This document shows, piece by piece, positions 46,148 through 56,315 of a stretch of DNA of 64,000 nt. Origin of the DNA: Streptomyces sp. P3 (GTDB lineage: Bacteria > Actinomycetota > Actinomycetes > Streptomycetales > Streptomycetaceae); NCBI GenBank assembly GCA_016893485.2, contig JAFEKX020000001.1, positions 3,472,001-3,536,000 of the forward strand, in the 5' to 3' direction. The notes under the pieces were generated by a model. The model did no database searches, had not been told where the DNA came from, and was given only the letters and a program-made list of their open reading frames with translations. Numbering within the stretch: the stretch's first letter is position 1; each line of letters opens with the position of its first letter. Made by a program: the position numbers and the translations under genes.

Positions 46148-48202
46148 TCAGTCCACGTCGATCCCGTAGTCCCGGATCAACTGCTGGAGCCCGCCCGCGT
46201 ACCCCTTGCCGCCCAGCACGAAGTCCCAGTCGCCGCTGTCCCTGCGCCGGAAGGAGCCGAGGACCAGGGCGGTCTCCCGGGGCCGCCCGTCGGAGACTTC
46301 GAGGCGGCCGAGTTCCGTCATCGCGGGGTCGAGCAACCGGATGCGGGCGTCGGTGAACCCGGAGAGATCGGCCTCCGGGTCGGCCTCGGGGTCGACGGCG
46401 GCCACGAGGACGAACCGGTCGGCGGTGGTGGGCAGCGCGTCGAAGGAGACGCGGATCGCGGCCTTGTCGGGAGGCGTGGCCGGCAGGGCGCACACCGCGC
46501 CGTCGGGGGTCCGCGGGTTGTTGAAGAACACGAAGTGCTCGTCGCTGAGGACCCTGTTGCCGGCACACACGAGCGCGCACACGTCGAGCGCGACCCGGCC
46601 GGACCAGGACATGCCCAGCACGTTGTAGTCGCGGGCGGGCGGGGTGGTGGCCGCCGGTGGCCGGGTCGGCGCCGGCCGGCCGGCGTCCCCGAGGCGTCCG
46701 CGCAGTCCGTGCCGGTGCAGCAGGTCGATGAGTTCGCTGCCCGAGATGAGTTCCAGGGGCTTGCCGTTGGCGAAGTTGTAGGAGCCGGGGCCGAACCCCG
46801 CGGTCGTCACCAGGACACCCTTGTTGGCACCGGCGTCCTGGACCGTGCCGTACAGATCGCGTACCGCTGTGGGCGGCACCGTATTGCGGTAGCGCTTCAC
46901 CTGGACGACGATCTTGCCGCCCCGTATCGGCGTGGGGTCCAGGGCGTCGACGTCCACGCCGCCGTCGTTCGAGCGCTGGGTCGTGACCGCCTGCATCCCC
47001 ATGGCCCGGAAGAGCTCGGCGACCAGTGCCTCGAAGGCGATCGGGTCCATCTCGTACAGGTCCGGTTCCTCGTCGCCACCGTGGGTGACGACACGGTTCC
47101 CGACGTCCTCGGGCGTCCGGGCCGGCCGTACGGAACCGAGTTGGTCGGGCCGGGCGGCGAGCTGCCCGCGGAGTCCGTCCGTCAGGCAGCTGACCGCGTC
47201 CACCTGCTCCAGGTGGAGGCCGGAGAACACGGACCGCTCCGCCATGACGGTGGCGAGGAAGATGTGTGCCTGACGGCCTGTCGCCGGATCGTGGTCGTCC
47301 ACGAAACCGTTCGCCGCCACGGTCTCCAGCGCGCCGAACTCGTCCGCCGCGAACAGCTCGTGCAGGACGAGCAGCATGCACTGCGCGACGATCTCCCGGT
47401 ACAGCGCCCGCCGTTGACCCACCGGACGGGGCGTCTCCCTGTCCTGGTCGAGGGTCGGCATGTACCGCACCGACTTGGTCTCGGGGACGACGTCGTACGA
47501 CGGCAGCTGCCAGTCGAGGACCAGTTGCCGTGCCGCCGGGTCGTAGGCGGCCACGACCTGCCGGGGAAGCCCTCGGGCCATGCCCCGGACGAGTAGAGGG
47601 CGGCCGTGAAGTACTCGACGACGGACTCGGGGTCGCGTCCCCTGACCCCTTCGGTCACCTCGGTGATGCCCGTGTTGTGGCGGCGGATCTCCGCCAGCTG
47701 TGTCTCCGCCCACCGTGTGTACTCGCGCTGGTAGGCCGCCAGTTGGTGCTGCCGTTGCGCCTCCGCGGCCTGTGCCGCCTGCCAGTCCCGCTCGAAGCGG
47801 GCCCGCGCCTCGGCCTCCGCCTGTGCGCGCCGGTTCGCGGTCCAGCCGCCCTGGGCCCGGTACTGGTTCGGGTCCGGCACCGGGAGGGGCGTGGCCAGCG
47901 GCCCGGGCGCGAAGGGCCGCACGTCCGCGGACCGCATGAGCGAGGCCGCTCGGAAGGCCGGTGCCCGGCAGCCGGCGGCGAGCAGCCCCCTGCAGGGCGA
48001 CGACCTGCGCTTCGAGCTCCTCGGTGCGCCGCCTGGCCTCGGCGTGCCGGAACTCCTTGTGGCTCTGCGCGACATGCCGCTGATAGGCGTCGGCCTGCCG
48101 CGCGTGCTCCCGCTGCTGCCTGGCCTCGGCCTCCCGCTGGCGCTGCTGCTGCCGTTGCATCTCGGCCCAGACGCCGACGAATCCGCTAGAGCGACGACTC
48201 AT
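46148..48202 (-). CDS. Coiled-coil / Mrr-type endonuclease / TerD fusion protein, two frame breaks
   Basis: ATG 48202 with GGGGAGG upstream; about 685 residues after repair near 47990 and 47563. Order: an N-terminal charged coiled coil (VWAEMQRQQQRQREAEARQQ), a linker, a second helical stretch (RRAQAEAEARARFERDWQAA), a conserved middle domain (QLVLDWQLPSYDVVPETKSV, RALYREIVAQCMLLVLHELF), a restriction-endonuclease-like Mrr domain (AFEALVAELFRAMGMQAVTT, GGVDVDALDP, GKIVVQVKRYRNTVPP: D and QxK catalytic pattern; GANKGVLVTTAGFG), then a TerD domain (DYNVLGMSWSGRVALDVCAL, DEHFVFFNNPRTPDGAV, LGSFRRRDSGDWDFVLGGKG). TerD domains bind calcium and belong to tellurite/stress-response systems. Probably a nuclease switched on by a stress or phage signal. 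No ter neighbours are present. Confidence 0.85.
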   Translation of the reverse strand: MSRRSSGFVGVWAEMQRQQQRQREAEARQQREHARQADAYQRHVAQSHKEFRHAEARRRTEELEAQVVALQGAARRRLPGTGLPSGLAHAVRGRAALRARAAGHAPPGAGPEPVPGPGRLDREPARTGGGRGAGPLRAGLAGGTGRGGATAAPTGGLPARVHTVGGDTAGGDPPPQHGHHRGDRRGQGTRPRVRRRVLHGRPLLVRGMARGLPRQVVAAYDPAARQLVLDWQLPSYDVVPETKSVRYMPTLDQDRETPRPVGQRRALYREIVAQCMLLVLHELFAADEFGALETVAANGFVDDHDPATGRQAHIFLATVMAERSVFSGLHLEQVDAVSCLTDGLRGQLAARPDQLGSVRPARTPEDVGNRVVTHGGDEEPDLYEMDPIAFEALVAELFRAMGMQAVTTQRSNDGGVDVDALDPTPIRGGKIVVQVKRYRNTVPPTAVRDLYGTVQDAGANKGVLVTTAGFGPGSYNFANGKPLELISGSELIDLLHRHGLRGRLGDAGRPAPTRPPAATTPPARDYNVLGMSWSGRVALDVCALVCAGNRVLSDEHFVFFNNPRTPDGAVCALPATPPDKAAIRVSFDALPTTADRFVLVAAVDPEADPEADLSGFTDARIRLLDPAMTELGRLEVSDGRPRETALVLGSFRRRDSGDWDFVLGGKGYAGGLQQLIRDYGIDVD

Positions 48203-48368
48203 GTGCTGCAAGCCCTCCCCAGGACGCCGGCATCGCCGACCGAGCTCCGGCCACTCCCCGACAAGCCGTGACGGGACGACTCCGGCCGACGACAGCCGCC
48301 CCGCCCACCGGTGTACCGAAAGCAACCCGCGGCGACCATCCGCGCAGGTCATCACCCTTGAAGCGTAT

Positions 48369-50367
48369 CTACGCCCTCACCAGGGGGCGAGCACACCTCA
48401 GTGTGTGTGTCCGCTCCCCCGCAGGCTGCTTCACCGTCAGCGGCAGCAGCTTCTTGCCCGTCGGGCCGATCTGGATCTGGGTGTCCATCTGCGGGCAGAC
48501 CCCGCAGTCGAAGCACGGTGTCCACCGGCAGTCCTCGACCTCGGTCTCGTCGAGGGCGTCCTGCCAGTCCTCCCAGAGCCAGTCCTTGTCGAGACCGGAG
48601 TCGAGGTGGTCCCAGGGGAGGACCTCCTCGTAGGTCTTCTCGCGGGTGGTGTACCAGTCGACGTCGACGCCGAACGCGGGCAGCGTCTTCTCGGCGCAGC
48701 GCATCCAGCGGTCGTAGGAGAAGTGCTCGCGCCAGCCGTCGAAGCGGCCGCCGTCCTCGTAGACCGCGCGGATGACCGCGCCGATGCGGCGGTCGCCGCG
48801 GGAGAGGAGGCCTTCTACGATGCCGGGCTTGCCGTCGTGGTAGCGGAAGCCGATCGAGCGGCCGTACTTCTTGTCGCCGCGGATCTTGTCGCGGAGCTTG
48901 GTGAGGCGGGCGTCCGTCTCCTCCGCGCTCAGCTGCGGGGCCCACTGGAACGGCGTGTGGGGCTTGGGGACGAAGCCGCCGATGGAGACCGTGCAGCGGA
49001 TGTCGTTCTGGCCGGAGACCTTGCGACCCTCGGCGATCACGTTCATCGCCATGTCGGCGATCTGGAGGACGTCCTCGTCGGTCTCGGTCGGGAGGCCGCA
49101 CATGAAGTACAGCTTCACCTGGCGCCGCCAGTTGTTCGTAGGCCGTGGAGACCGTGCGGATCAGGTCCTCTTCGGAGACCATCTTGTTGATGACCTTGCG
49201 CAGGCGCTCGGAGCCGCCCTCGGGGGCGAAGGTGAGGCCCGATCGCCGTCCGTTGCGCGTGAGTTCGTTCGCGAGGTCGACGTTGAACGCGTCCACGCGG
49301 GTCGACGGGAGGGACAGGCCGACCTTGTCGTCCGTGTAGCGGTCCGCGAGGCCCTTCGCGATCTCGCCAATCTCTGAGTGGTCCGCCGAGGACAGGGACA
49401 GCAGGCCGACCTCCTCGAAGCCGGTCGCCTTGAGGCCCTTCTCGACCATCTCGCCGATGCCCGTGATCGACCGCTCCCGCACCGGGCGGGTGATCATGCC
49501 CGCCTGGCAGAAACGGCAGCCGCGCGTGCAGCCGCGGAAGATCTCGACCGACATCCGCTCATGGACCGTCTCGGCGAGCGGGACCAGCGGCTGCTTCGGG
49601 TACGGCCATTCGTCGAGGTCCATGACGGTGTGCTTCGACACCCGCCACGGGACACCGCTCTTGTTCGGTACGACTCGCGCGATGCGGTGGTCGGGCAGGT
49701 ACTCGACGTCGTAGAAGGCCGGGACGTAGACCGAGCCCGTCTTCGCGAGGCGGAAGAGGACCTCCTCGCGGCCGCCCGGGCGGCCCTCCGCCTTCCAGTC
49801 GCGGATGATCTTCGTCATGTCGAGCACGGCCTGCTCGCCGTCGCCGATGATCGCCGCGTCGATGAAGTCGGCGATCGGCTCGGGGTTGAAGGCCGCGTGG
49901 CCGCCGGCCAGCACGATCGGGTCGTCGAGCGTCCGGTCCTTCGACTCCAGCGGGATGCCCGCGAGGTCCAGGGCCGTGAGCATGTTCGTGTAGCCGAGTT
50001 CGGTGGAGAAGCTCAGGCCGAAGACGTCGAACGCGCCCACCGGGCGGTGACTGTCGACGGTGAACTGCGGGACCTCGTGCTCCCGCATCAGCGCCTCCAG
50101 GTCCGGCCACACGCTGTACGTGCGCTCGGCGAGGACGCCCTCCTGCTCGTTCAGCACCTCGTAGAGGATCATGACGCCCTGGTTGGGCAGGCCGACCTCG
50201 TAGGCGTCCGGGTACATCAGCGCCCAGCGGACGTCGCACGACTCCCACGGCTTGACGGTGGAGTTGAGCTCGCCGCCGACGTACTGGATCGGCTTCTGCA
50301 CGTGCGGGAGCAGGGCTTCGAGCTGCGGAAACACGGACTCTGCGGCCGCAGCGACTTCGGCAGGCAT
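48369..50367 (-). CDS. TIGR03960 family B12-binding/radical SAM protein, one frame break
   Basis: ATG 50367. N-terminal region QYVGGELNSTVKPWESCDVR, RWALMYPDAYEVGLPNQGVM (cobalamin-type domain area), PIVLAGGHAAFNPEPIADFI; radical SAM cluster motif FRGCTRGCRFCQAGM (CxxxCxxC) near residue 280; then KVGLSLPSTRVDAFNVDLAN and, beyond a break near 49133, LYFMCGLPTETDEDVLQIAD, SIGGFVPKPHTPFQWAPQ and a Cys-rich end (DCRWTPCFDCGVCPQ). About 666 residues. Partner of the DUF2344 protein at 38700, from which it is separated by a block of unrelated genes. The pair's product is unknown. Confidence 0.92.
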
Positions 50368-50454
50368 CTCGCGAACCTTCGTGAGCGGGACTGAACGGAC
50401 GGGTGACCATCCAGACTAACGCGATCCCGGACCTCACCCGTACGCACCAGCGGG

Positions 50455-51978
50455 TCACACCTGGACGGACCCCTCGGCCACGATCGCCTGCCACGCCTCC
50501 GGCAAGGCCGCCTCCACCCCGGCCGCCCGCTGCTCCTCGCGCCCGTACAGCACCCCGTACGTGAAGGAGCTCTCCCCGGCCGCGTGCGCCACCGCGGACA
50601 GCTCCCGCAGGGTCACCCGGACCATCACGCTGTCCTGGTGCTCACCGAGCAGGCTGGTCAGCGACTTCATCGACTTGGTGAGCGCGCGGGCCGAAGCGCC
50701 GAGCGCCGGGGTCGCCGCCTCCGCCGCGTACCGCGTGCGCTTCGCCTTCTTGCGCGCCTCGTGCAGCGCGAGGTCCCGGTCCGCGCCGGGCGGCGCCTCC
50801 ATCGCCTCCGCGACGAGCGCGGACACCTTCCCGAAGTCCTTGCGTACGGCCTTGGTGATCACCTTCTCCGGCTTGCCCGCGGCGTCCGGCAGCAGGGGCG
50901 GTTCGGCGAGCACCGCGTCCAGGGTGTCGAGGAGCGCGAGGTACCGCTGGGAGTCGAGGACGCCGATCAGCCGGCGCCGCGAGCCGCCGCGGCGGGCGTT
51001 GGCCCAGGTGCGCAGCCGGGTGCGGATCGGGCCGGAGATCAGGGTGCGGGGCAGTTCACCGAGGACCGTCGCCAGCCGCTCGGTCATCACCTCGCGGTCC
51101 CGGTCGACCCCCAACTCCCCTGCCAGCCACTTCAGTTCCTCGCCGATCGGGTCGGTGACCCCTCGGTCGAGGACCTTCCCGAACGAGCGGAACGTGCTGC
51201 GCAGCCGCCGGGTGGCGACCCGCATCCGGTGCACGGAGTCGTGTGCGTCCTGCCGTACGGCCGGGTCGAGTTCGAGGATCGCGTCGCGCTGGACGCGGAC
51301 GTAGGCGAGGACGTGGTCGCCCGCGGTGACCGGGTCCTGCGGGGCGGCCGTCGACGCCCTGCGCTTCTTCTTCGCGGACCCGGGAGCCGTCTCCCGCAGC
51401 GCCCTGGCCAGCTTGGAGGACGACGAGGACGGCCGTACGCCCGCCTTGCGCAGCCGCTTCTCGACCTTGTCGAGGAACACCGGGTCGCCGCCGTCGGCGA
51501 GTTCGACCTCGATCTCGGTCCACTGGGCGGTGCCGCCGCCCTCGGTGAGGCGTTCCGCGCGGACGGCGTCCACGCTGACCTCGGCGAGGAGCTTGCCCTG
51601 GGCGTCGACGAGGTGGCGCACGTCGCGGTCGGAGCGCAGGCGGACGACCGGCGCCAGCTCGGCCTCGCGGACGCGGGCGCGGACCAGGCCCGCGAGGGTG
51701 CGCGGCACGGTGTCGGAGAGGGGTTCCCGGATCTCGTCGCGGACGCCGGGCGCGACCGGCACCTTCAGGTGCCAGCCCGCGTCGGAGCCGCCGGTGCGGC
51801 GGCGCAGGGTGAGCGCGGCGGCGGCGAGGCGTTCGTCGGCCGTGTCGTAGTACACGGCGTCGAGGTTCATGACGCCCTTGTCGATGACGGTCGCGACGCC
51901 GGCGACAGCGGTCAGGTCGGGCAGGCCGCTGTCGTCGGACTCGTACTTGCGCTCGATCTCCCGCTGCGTGTCCGCCAT
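50455..51978 (-). CDS. CYTH and CHAD domain protein
   Basis: Intact, 507 residues, ATG 51978. CYTH triphosphate tunnel: REIERKYESDDSGLP (the ExExK start), NLDAVYYDTADERLAAAALT, LRRRTGGSDAGWHLKVP, WTEIEVELADGG. CHAD domain from about residue 215: VHRMRVATRRLRSTFRSFGK, RAKKAKRTRY-like ARKKAKRTRYAAEAATPALG, KSMKSLTSLLGEHQDSVMVR. CHAD domains bind inorganic polyphosphate and CYTH domains handle triphosphates, so it may sense or hydrolyse polyphosphate. Lies between rodA and the radical SAM gene, same strand. Confidence 0.92.
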   Translation of the reverse strand: MADTQREIERKYESDDSGLPDLTAVAGVATVIDKGVMNLDAVYYDTADERLAAAALTLRRRTGGSDAGWHLKVPVAPGVRDEIREPLSDTVPRTLAGLVRARVREAELAPVVRLRSDRDVRHLVDAQGKLLAEVSVDAVRAERLTEGGGTAQWTEIEVELADGGDPVFLDKVEKRLRKAGVRPSSSSSKLARALRETAPGSAKKKRRASTAAPQDPVTAGDHVLAYVRVQRDAILELDPAVRQDAHDSVHRMRVATRRLRSTFRSFGKVLDRGVTDPIGEELKWLAGELGVDRDREVMTERLATVLGELPRTLISGPIRTRLRTWANARRGGSRRRLIGVLDSQRYLALLDTLDAVLAEPPLLPDAAGKPEKVITKAVRKDFGKVSALVAEAMEAPPGADRDLALHEARKKAKRTRYAAEAATPALGASARALTKSMKSLTSLLGEHQDSVMVRVTLRELSAVAHAAGESSFTYGVLYGREEQRAAGVEAALPEAWQAIVAEGSVQV

Positions 51979-52080
51979 GCACCGAATCTAGTTGCCGACG
52001 AGCCGGGATGGCAGGGGACGTCCGAAATGAACCCCGGGGAACCGGGGGACAGGGCGGTCATGACGGGACAAAGAAGGGGA

Positions 52081-53277
52081 CTAAGCGGACATCGGGCGCT
52101 GTACGCGGATCGACTGGAGCAGCCCCACCGCGAGCCACACGGCGAACATCGATGTGCCGCCGTAGGACACGAAGGGCAGTGGCAGACCGGTGACGGGCAT
52201 GATGCCGAGGGTCATGCCGACGTTCTCGAAGGCCTGGAAGGCGAACCAGGCGACGATTCCGGCGGCGACGATCGTGCCGTAGAGCTCGGTCGAGTCGCGG
52301 GCGATGCGGCAGGCGCGCCACAGGACCACGCCGAGGAGGACGAGGATCAGGCCCGCGCCGACGAAGCCCAACTCCTCGCCCGCGACGGTGAAGACGAAGT
52401 CCGTCTGCTGTTCGGGCACGAACTGGCCTGTTGTCTGCGATCCGTGGAACAGGCCCTCGCCGGTGAGGCCGCCGGAACCGATCGCGATGCGGGCCTGGTT
52501 GGTGTTGTAGCCGACGCCCGCCGGGTCGAGGCTCGGGTTGGCGAAGGCGGCGAAGCGGGCGATCTGGTACTCGTCCAGGAAGTGCAGCTGCCACACGGCG
52601 ATCGCGCCCAGGGTGCCCGCGCCGAGGAGGCCGAAGACCCAGCGGTTGGAGGCGCCGGAGGCGAGCAGGACGCCGAGCACGATGATGACCATGACCATGA
52701 CCGAGCCGAGGTCGGGCATCAGCATGACGATCATCATCGGGACCGAGGCGAGGCCGAGTGCCTGGAGGACCGTGCGGTGGTCTGGGTAGGGCTTGTCGCC
52801 CGCGTCGACCCGGGCGGCGAGGATCATCGCCATGCCCAGGATGATCGTGATCTTCACGAACTCCGAGGGCTGGAGCGAGAAGCCGCCGCCGAGCACGATC
52901 CAGGAGTGCGCGCCGTTGACCGTGGAGCCGAGCGGGGTCAGCACCAGCAGGATGCCGAACACCGAGGCGCCGTAGAGGAACGGGACGACGACGCGCAGGG
53001 TGCGGTGGCCGACCCAGATGACGCCGATCATCAGGGCGATGCCGATGCCGGTGTTCATCAGGTGCCGGATCAGGAAGTAGTACTGGTCGCCCTGGTTGAT
53101 CTCGGTGCGGTTGCGGGTCGCCGAGAAGACCAGCAGCGAGCCGATCAGGGACAGGCCGATCGCCGACAGCAGTATCGGCCAGTCCAGCCGGCGGGCCAGC
53201 GAGTCACGGGCGAAGACCCGTGTCCAGCCGGCCCGTTCGGGCCCGTATCCGGAGACGGAGAAGCTGTTGCCGGTCAT
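52081..53277 (-). CDS. rodA: SEDS peptidoglycan glycosyltransferase RodA/Sfr
   Basis: Intact, 398 residues, ATG 53277, overlapping the mrdA stop by four bases (ATGA). About ten membrane helices; SEDS features include GAHSWIVLGGGFSLQPSEFV, KITIILGMAMILAARVDAG, LMPDLGSVMVMVIIVLGVLL (the catalytic Asp region), FVFTVAGEELGFVGAGLILV and GMTLGIMPVTGLPLPFVSYG. Polymerises lipid II into glycan strands with its partner PBP2. In S. coelicolor this mre-cluster gene (sfr) is involved in spore wall synthesis. Confidence 0.95.
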   Translation of the reverse strand: MTGNSFSVSGYGPERAGWTRVFARDSLARRLDWPILLSAIGLSLIGSLLVFSATRNRTEINQGDQYYFLIRHLMNTGIGIALMIGVIWVGHRTLRVVVPFLYGASVFGILLVLTPLGSTVNGAHSWIVLGGGFSLQPSEFVKITIILGMAMILAARVDAGDKPYPDHRTVLQALGLASVPMMIVMLMPDLGSVMVMVIIVLGVLLASGASNRWVFGLLGAGTLGAIAVWQLHFLDEYQIARFAAFANPSLDPAGVGYNTNQARIAIGSGGLTGEGLFHGSQTTGQFVPEQQTDFVFTVAGEELGFVGAGLILVLLGVVLWRACRIARDSTELYGTIVAAGIVAWFAFQAFENVGMTLGIMPVTGLPLPFVSYGGTSMFAVWLAVGLLQSIRVQRPMSA

Positions 53278-55538
53278 GTGAGCATCCTCCGGCCACCCCT
53301 TCTGCGCGGACGCCTGCGGGTGTTGCTGTTGGTCGTGTTCGCGGTGGGCGAGGTGGCGGGTGGCTGGGTGCCGTCCGTGGCGGTGACGCCCTGCTCGGTC
53401 GCCTTCTCCTGCTGCTTCTCCAGCTCCTTGGCCGGGTCGGCGGTGATCTTCGGGGAGGCGATCGTGCCGTCGGCGCGGACCTTCGGGAGGGCTCGTCTGC
53501 GGCGTGGGCAGCATCGCCTTCTTCTTGTCGATGGAGCCGTCGGCCTGGACGCCGTACATCGCGTTGTAGATGTTGCGCACGGCCTCACCGGAGGCGCCGG
53601 AACCCGTACCGGCCTGCGCGATCGTCATGACGACCGTGTAGTCCTTGGTGTAGGTGGCGAACCAGGAGGTGGTCTGCTTGCCGTAGACCTCCGCCGTACC
53701 CGTCTTGGCGTGCAGCTCGATCTTGTCCTGCGGCCAGCCCTGGAACTTCCAGGCGGCGGTACCGCTGGTGACCACGCCCGCGAGGGCCTTGTCGATGCCC
53801 TTGTGCGTGGCCGCGCTGATCGGCAGCTTCGCCTTCACCTGCGGCTTGATCTCCTGGACCGTCTTGCCGTCGGCGCTGACGATCGCCTTGCCGATGGTGG
53901 GGACGTACTCGGTGCCGCCGTTGGCGAGCGCGCCGTAGATCATCGCCTCCTGGATCGGCGTGACGAGGGTGTCGCCCTGGCCGATGGAGTAGTTGATCGA
54001 GTCGCCCTCGCGCATCTTGTTGCCCTCGAGGCAGTTCTCGTACGCGATCTGCTGGACGTACGTGCCGCCCTTCTTGCCGGTCTTGCACCAGTAGGCCTTG
54101 TTGGCCTCGTAGGTCTCCTGCTTCCACTTGCGGTCCGGGACGCGGCCGGTGACCTCGTTCGGGAGGTCGACGCCGGTGACCTTGCCGAGGCCGAACTGGT
54201 GGGCCGCCTTGTAGAAGTAGTCCTTCGGCTCACCCTTCTTCGGGTTGATGCCGCCGTCCTTCTTCCACTGGGCGTCGGCGAGACCGTAGAAGACGGTGTC
54301 GCAGGAGACCTCCAGCGCGCGGCCCAGCGAGATGGGGCCGAAGTTCTCGCCCTCGAAGTTCTTGAAGACCTGGCCGCCCACCGAGTACGAACTCGTGCAG
54401 GGGTAGCCGCCGTCCCATGTGTAGCCGGCCTCGACCGCGGCGGCCGTGGAGACCACCTTGAACGTCGAACCGGGCGCCGACTGACCCTGTATGGCCCGGT
54501 TCAGCAGCGGGTAGTCGGAGTTCTTGCCGGTGAGCTGCCTGTAGTCCTTGGCGGAGATGCCGCCGACCCAGACGTTCGGGTCGTACGTCGGCGCGGACGC
54601 CATGGCGACGACCCGGCCGGTCTTGGCCTCCATCACGACGACGGCACCGGAGTCGGCCTTGTAGTTCTCGCCGGTGATCTTGTCGAACTGTTGGCGGGCG
54701 CTCTTCATCGCCTTGTCGAGCTGGTACTCGGCGACCCGCTGCACCCGGGCGTCGATGCTGGTGACGAGGTTCGAACCGGGCTGCGGGGCATCGGACTTGG
54801 CCTTGCCGATGACGCGTCCGAGGTTGTCGACCTCGTAGCGGGTGACGCCGGCCTTGCCGCGCAGCTGCTTGTCGTACTCGCGCTCGAGGCCCGAGCGGCC
54901 GACCTGGTCGGAGCGGAGGTACGGCGAGTCGCTGTCCTTGGCCTGGGTGATCTCGTCGTCGGTGACCGGCGAGAGATAGCCCAGCACCTGCGCCGCGTTG
55001 GCGTCACCGGGGGCCGCGTAGCGCCGTACGGCCTCGGGCTCGGCGGTGATGCCGGGAAGTCCTCGGCGCGCTCGCGGATCTGCAGGGCCTGCTTGGCGGT
55101 GGCCTCGTCGGTGATCGGGATCGGCTGGTAGGGCGAGCCGTTCCAGCAGGGCTGCGGGGTCTTCGCGTCGCACAGCCGGACCTTCTGGATGACGTCCGCG
55201 GGCTTCAGCCCGAGCACACCGGCCAGCTTGGTGAGGACGGCCCTGCCGTCGTCCGCCTGCTTCAGCAGGTCGGTGCGGGAGGCGGAGACCACGAGCCGGG
55301 TCTCGTTGTCGGCGAGGGGCACACCGCGCGCGTCCAGTATCGAACCGCGCACCGCGGGCTCGACGACCTGCTGGACGTGGTTGCCGGACGCTTCCTTCTG
55401 GTAGGCGGAACCCTCACGGATCTGCAGGTACCAGAGGCGCCCGCCGAGGGTGCCGAGGAGGGAGAGGACGAGAATCTGGATGACGACGAGCCTGATCTGA
55501 ACCCGTGGAGTCCGACCGGTCTCCGGGATGTTGGTCAT
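53274..55538 (-). CDS. mrdA: Penicillin-binding protein 2 (transpeptidase), two frame breaks
   Basis: ATG/GTG 55538 region (MTNIPETGRTPRVQIRL), one N-terminal membrane helix (LVVIQILVLSLLGTLGGRLW), PBP dimerisation part (RGSILDARGVPLADNETRLV), then the transpeptidase: SAPGSTFKVVSTAAAVE (SxxK), EVSCDTVFYGLADAQ (SxD) and HAKTGTAEVYG (KTG). C-terminal tail is long and disordered (SPTANTTNSNTRRRP). Breaks near 55058 and 53497. About 755 residues. Crosslinks peptide stems outside the membrane for the Mre/RodA machine. Confidence 0.96.
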
Positions 55539-55634
55539 GTGGTGCTGCCTCCCCCTCTCAGTACGTGTACGCGTCGGTGCGTGAATGAGTCATATACGAA
55601 CTGCCTGTGAGGCCGTACGCCAACTCCCCGGGGA

Positions 55635-56303
55635 TCAAAGCCTCTTGACCCCCTTGATACGTCCCGCACGGGCCACGCGGGCGCGAGCGGTCCTCAGCTT
55701 CAGGCCGCCGCGCTGGCCGCCGATCTTCAGGCCGGTGCCGGAGGAGAGCCAGCCCGAGGAGATGTCGGCCGACTTGGCCGCGTTCGTCTCCGCGAGCGGG
55801 TCGTTGTCGGCGCGCCGGGCCAGCGCCATGATCCCGGGGACCACGAACGGGGCGAGCAGCAGGTCGTACAGCGAGGCCGTGAACAGCAGGCTGACCAGGC
55901 CGACATGGCGGGCTGCGGTGTCGCCGACGAGGGCGCCGACACCGGCGTAGAGCAGGGTGGCGCCGATCGCGGCGGCGACCACGACGGCCATCGGGCCGGT
56001 CGCCGACTTCAGGCGGCCGTTCTCCGTCTTGGCCAGGCCCGCGAGGTAGCCGATGACGCACAGGACGAGGGCGTACCGGCCGGCCGCGTGGTCGGCGGGC
56101 GGGGCCAGGTCGGCGAGGAGGCCCGCGCCGAAGCCGATGAGGGCGCCCGCGACATGGCCGTAGACCATGGCCAGGCCGAGGACCGTGAGGAGCAGCAGGT
56201 CGGGGACCGCGCCCGGGAGGTGCAGGCGGGCGAGGACGCTCACCTGGATCACCAGGGCGACGACGACCAGCGGCGCGGAGAGGAGGATCCGGTTGACACG
56301 CAT
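55635..56303 (-). CDS. mreD: Rod shape-determining protein MreD
   Basis: Intact, 222 residues, ATG 56303. Five or six membrane helices (LLSAPLVVVALVIQVSVLAR, VPDLLLLTVLGLAMVYGHVA, AGRYALVLCVIGYLAGLA, LLYAGVGALVGDTA, GLVSLLFTASLYDLLLAPFV), typical of MreD; a basic cytoplasmic C-terminus of about 50 residues (GGLKLRTARARVARAGRIKG) is longer than in E. coli. Twelve bases after the mreC stop. Confidence 0.94.
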   Translation of the reverse strand: MRVNRILLSAPLVVVALVIQVSVLARLHLPGAVPDLLLLTVLGLAMVYGHVAGALIGFGAGLLADLAPPADHAAGRYALVLCVIGYLAGLAKTENGRLKSATGPMAVVVAAAIGATLLYAGVGALVGDTAARHVGLVSLLFTASLYDLLLAPFVVPGIMALARRADNDPLAETNAAKSADISSGWLSSGTGLKIGGQRGGLKLRTARARVARAGRIKGVKRL

Positions 56304-56315
56304 GGGGATGGGCTC

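Noticed and set aside
52081..55173. Apparent PBP2-RodA fusion
   Set aside because: The continuous frame is produced by the error near 53497 in mrdA. The real arrangement is two genes overlapping by ATGA at 53274-53277.
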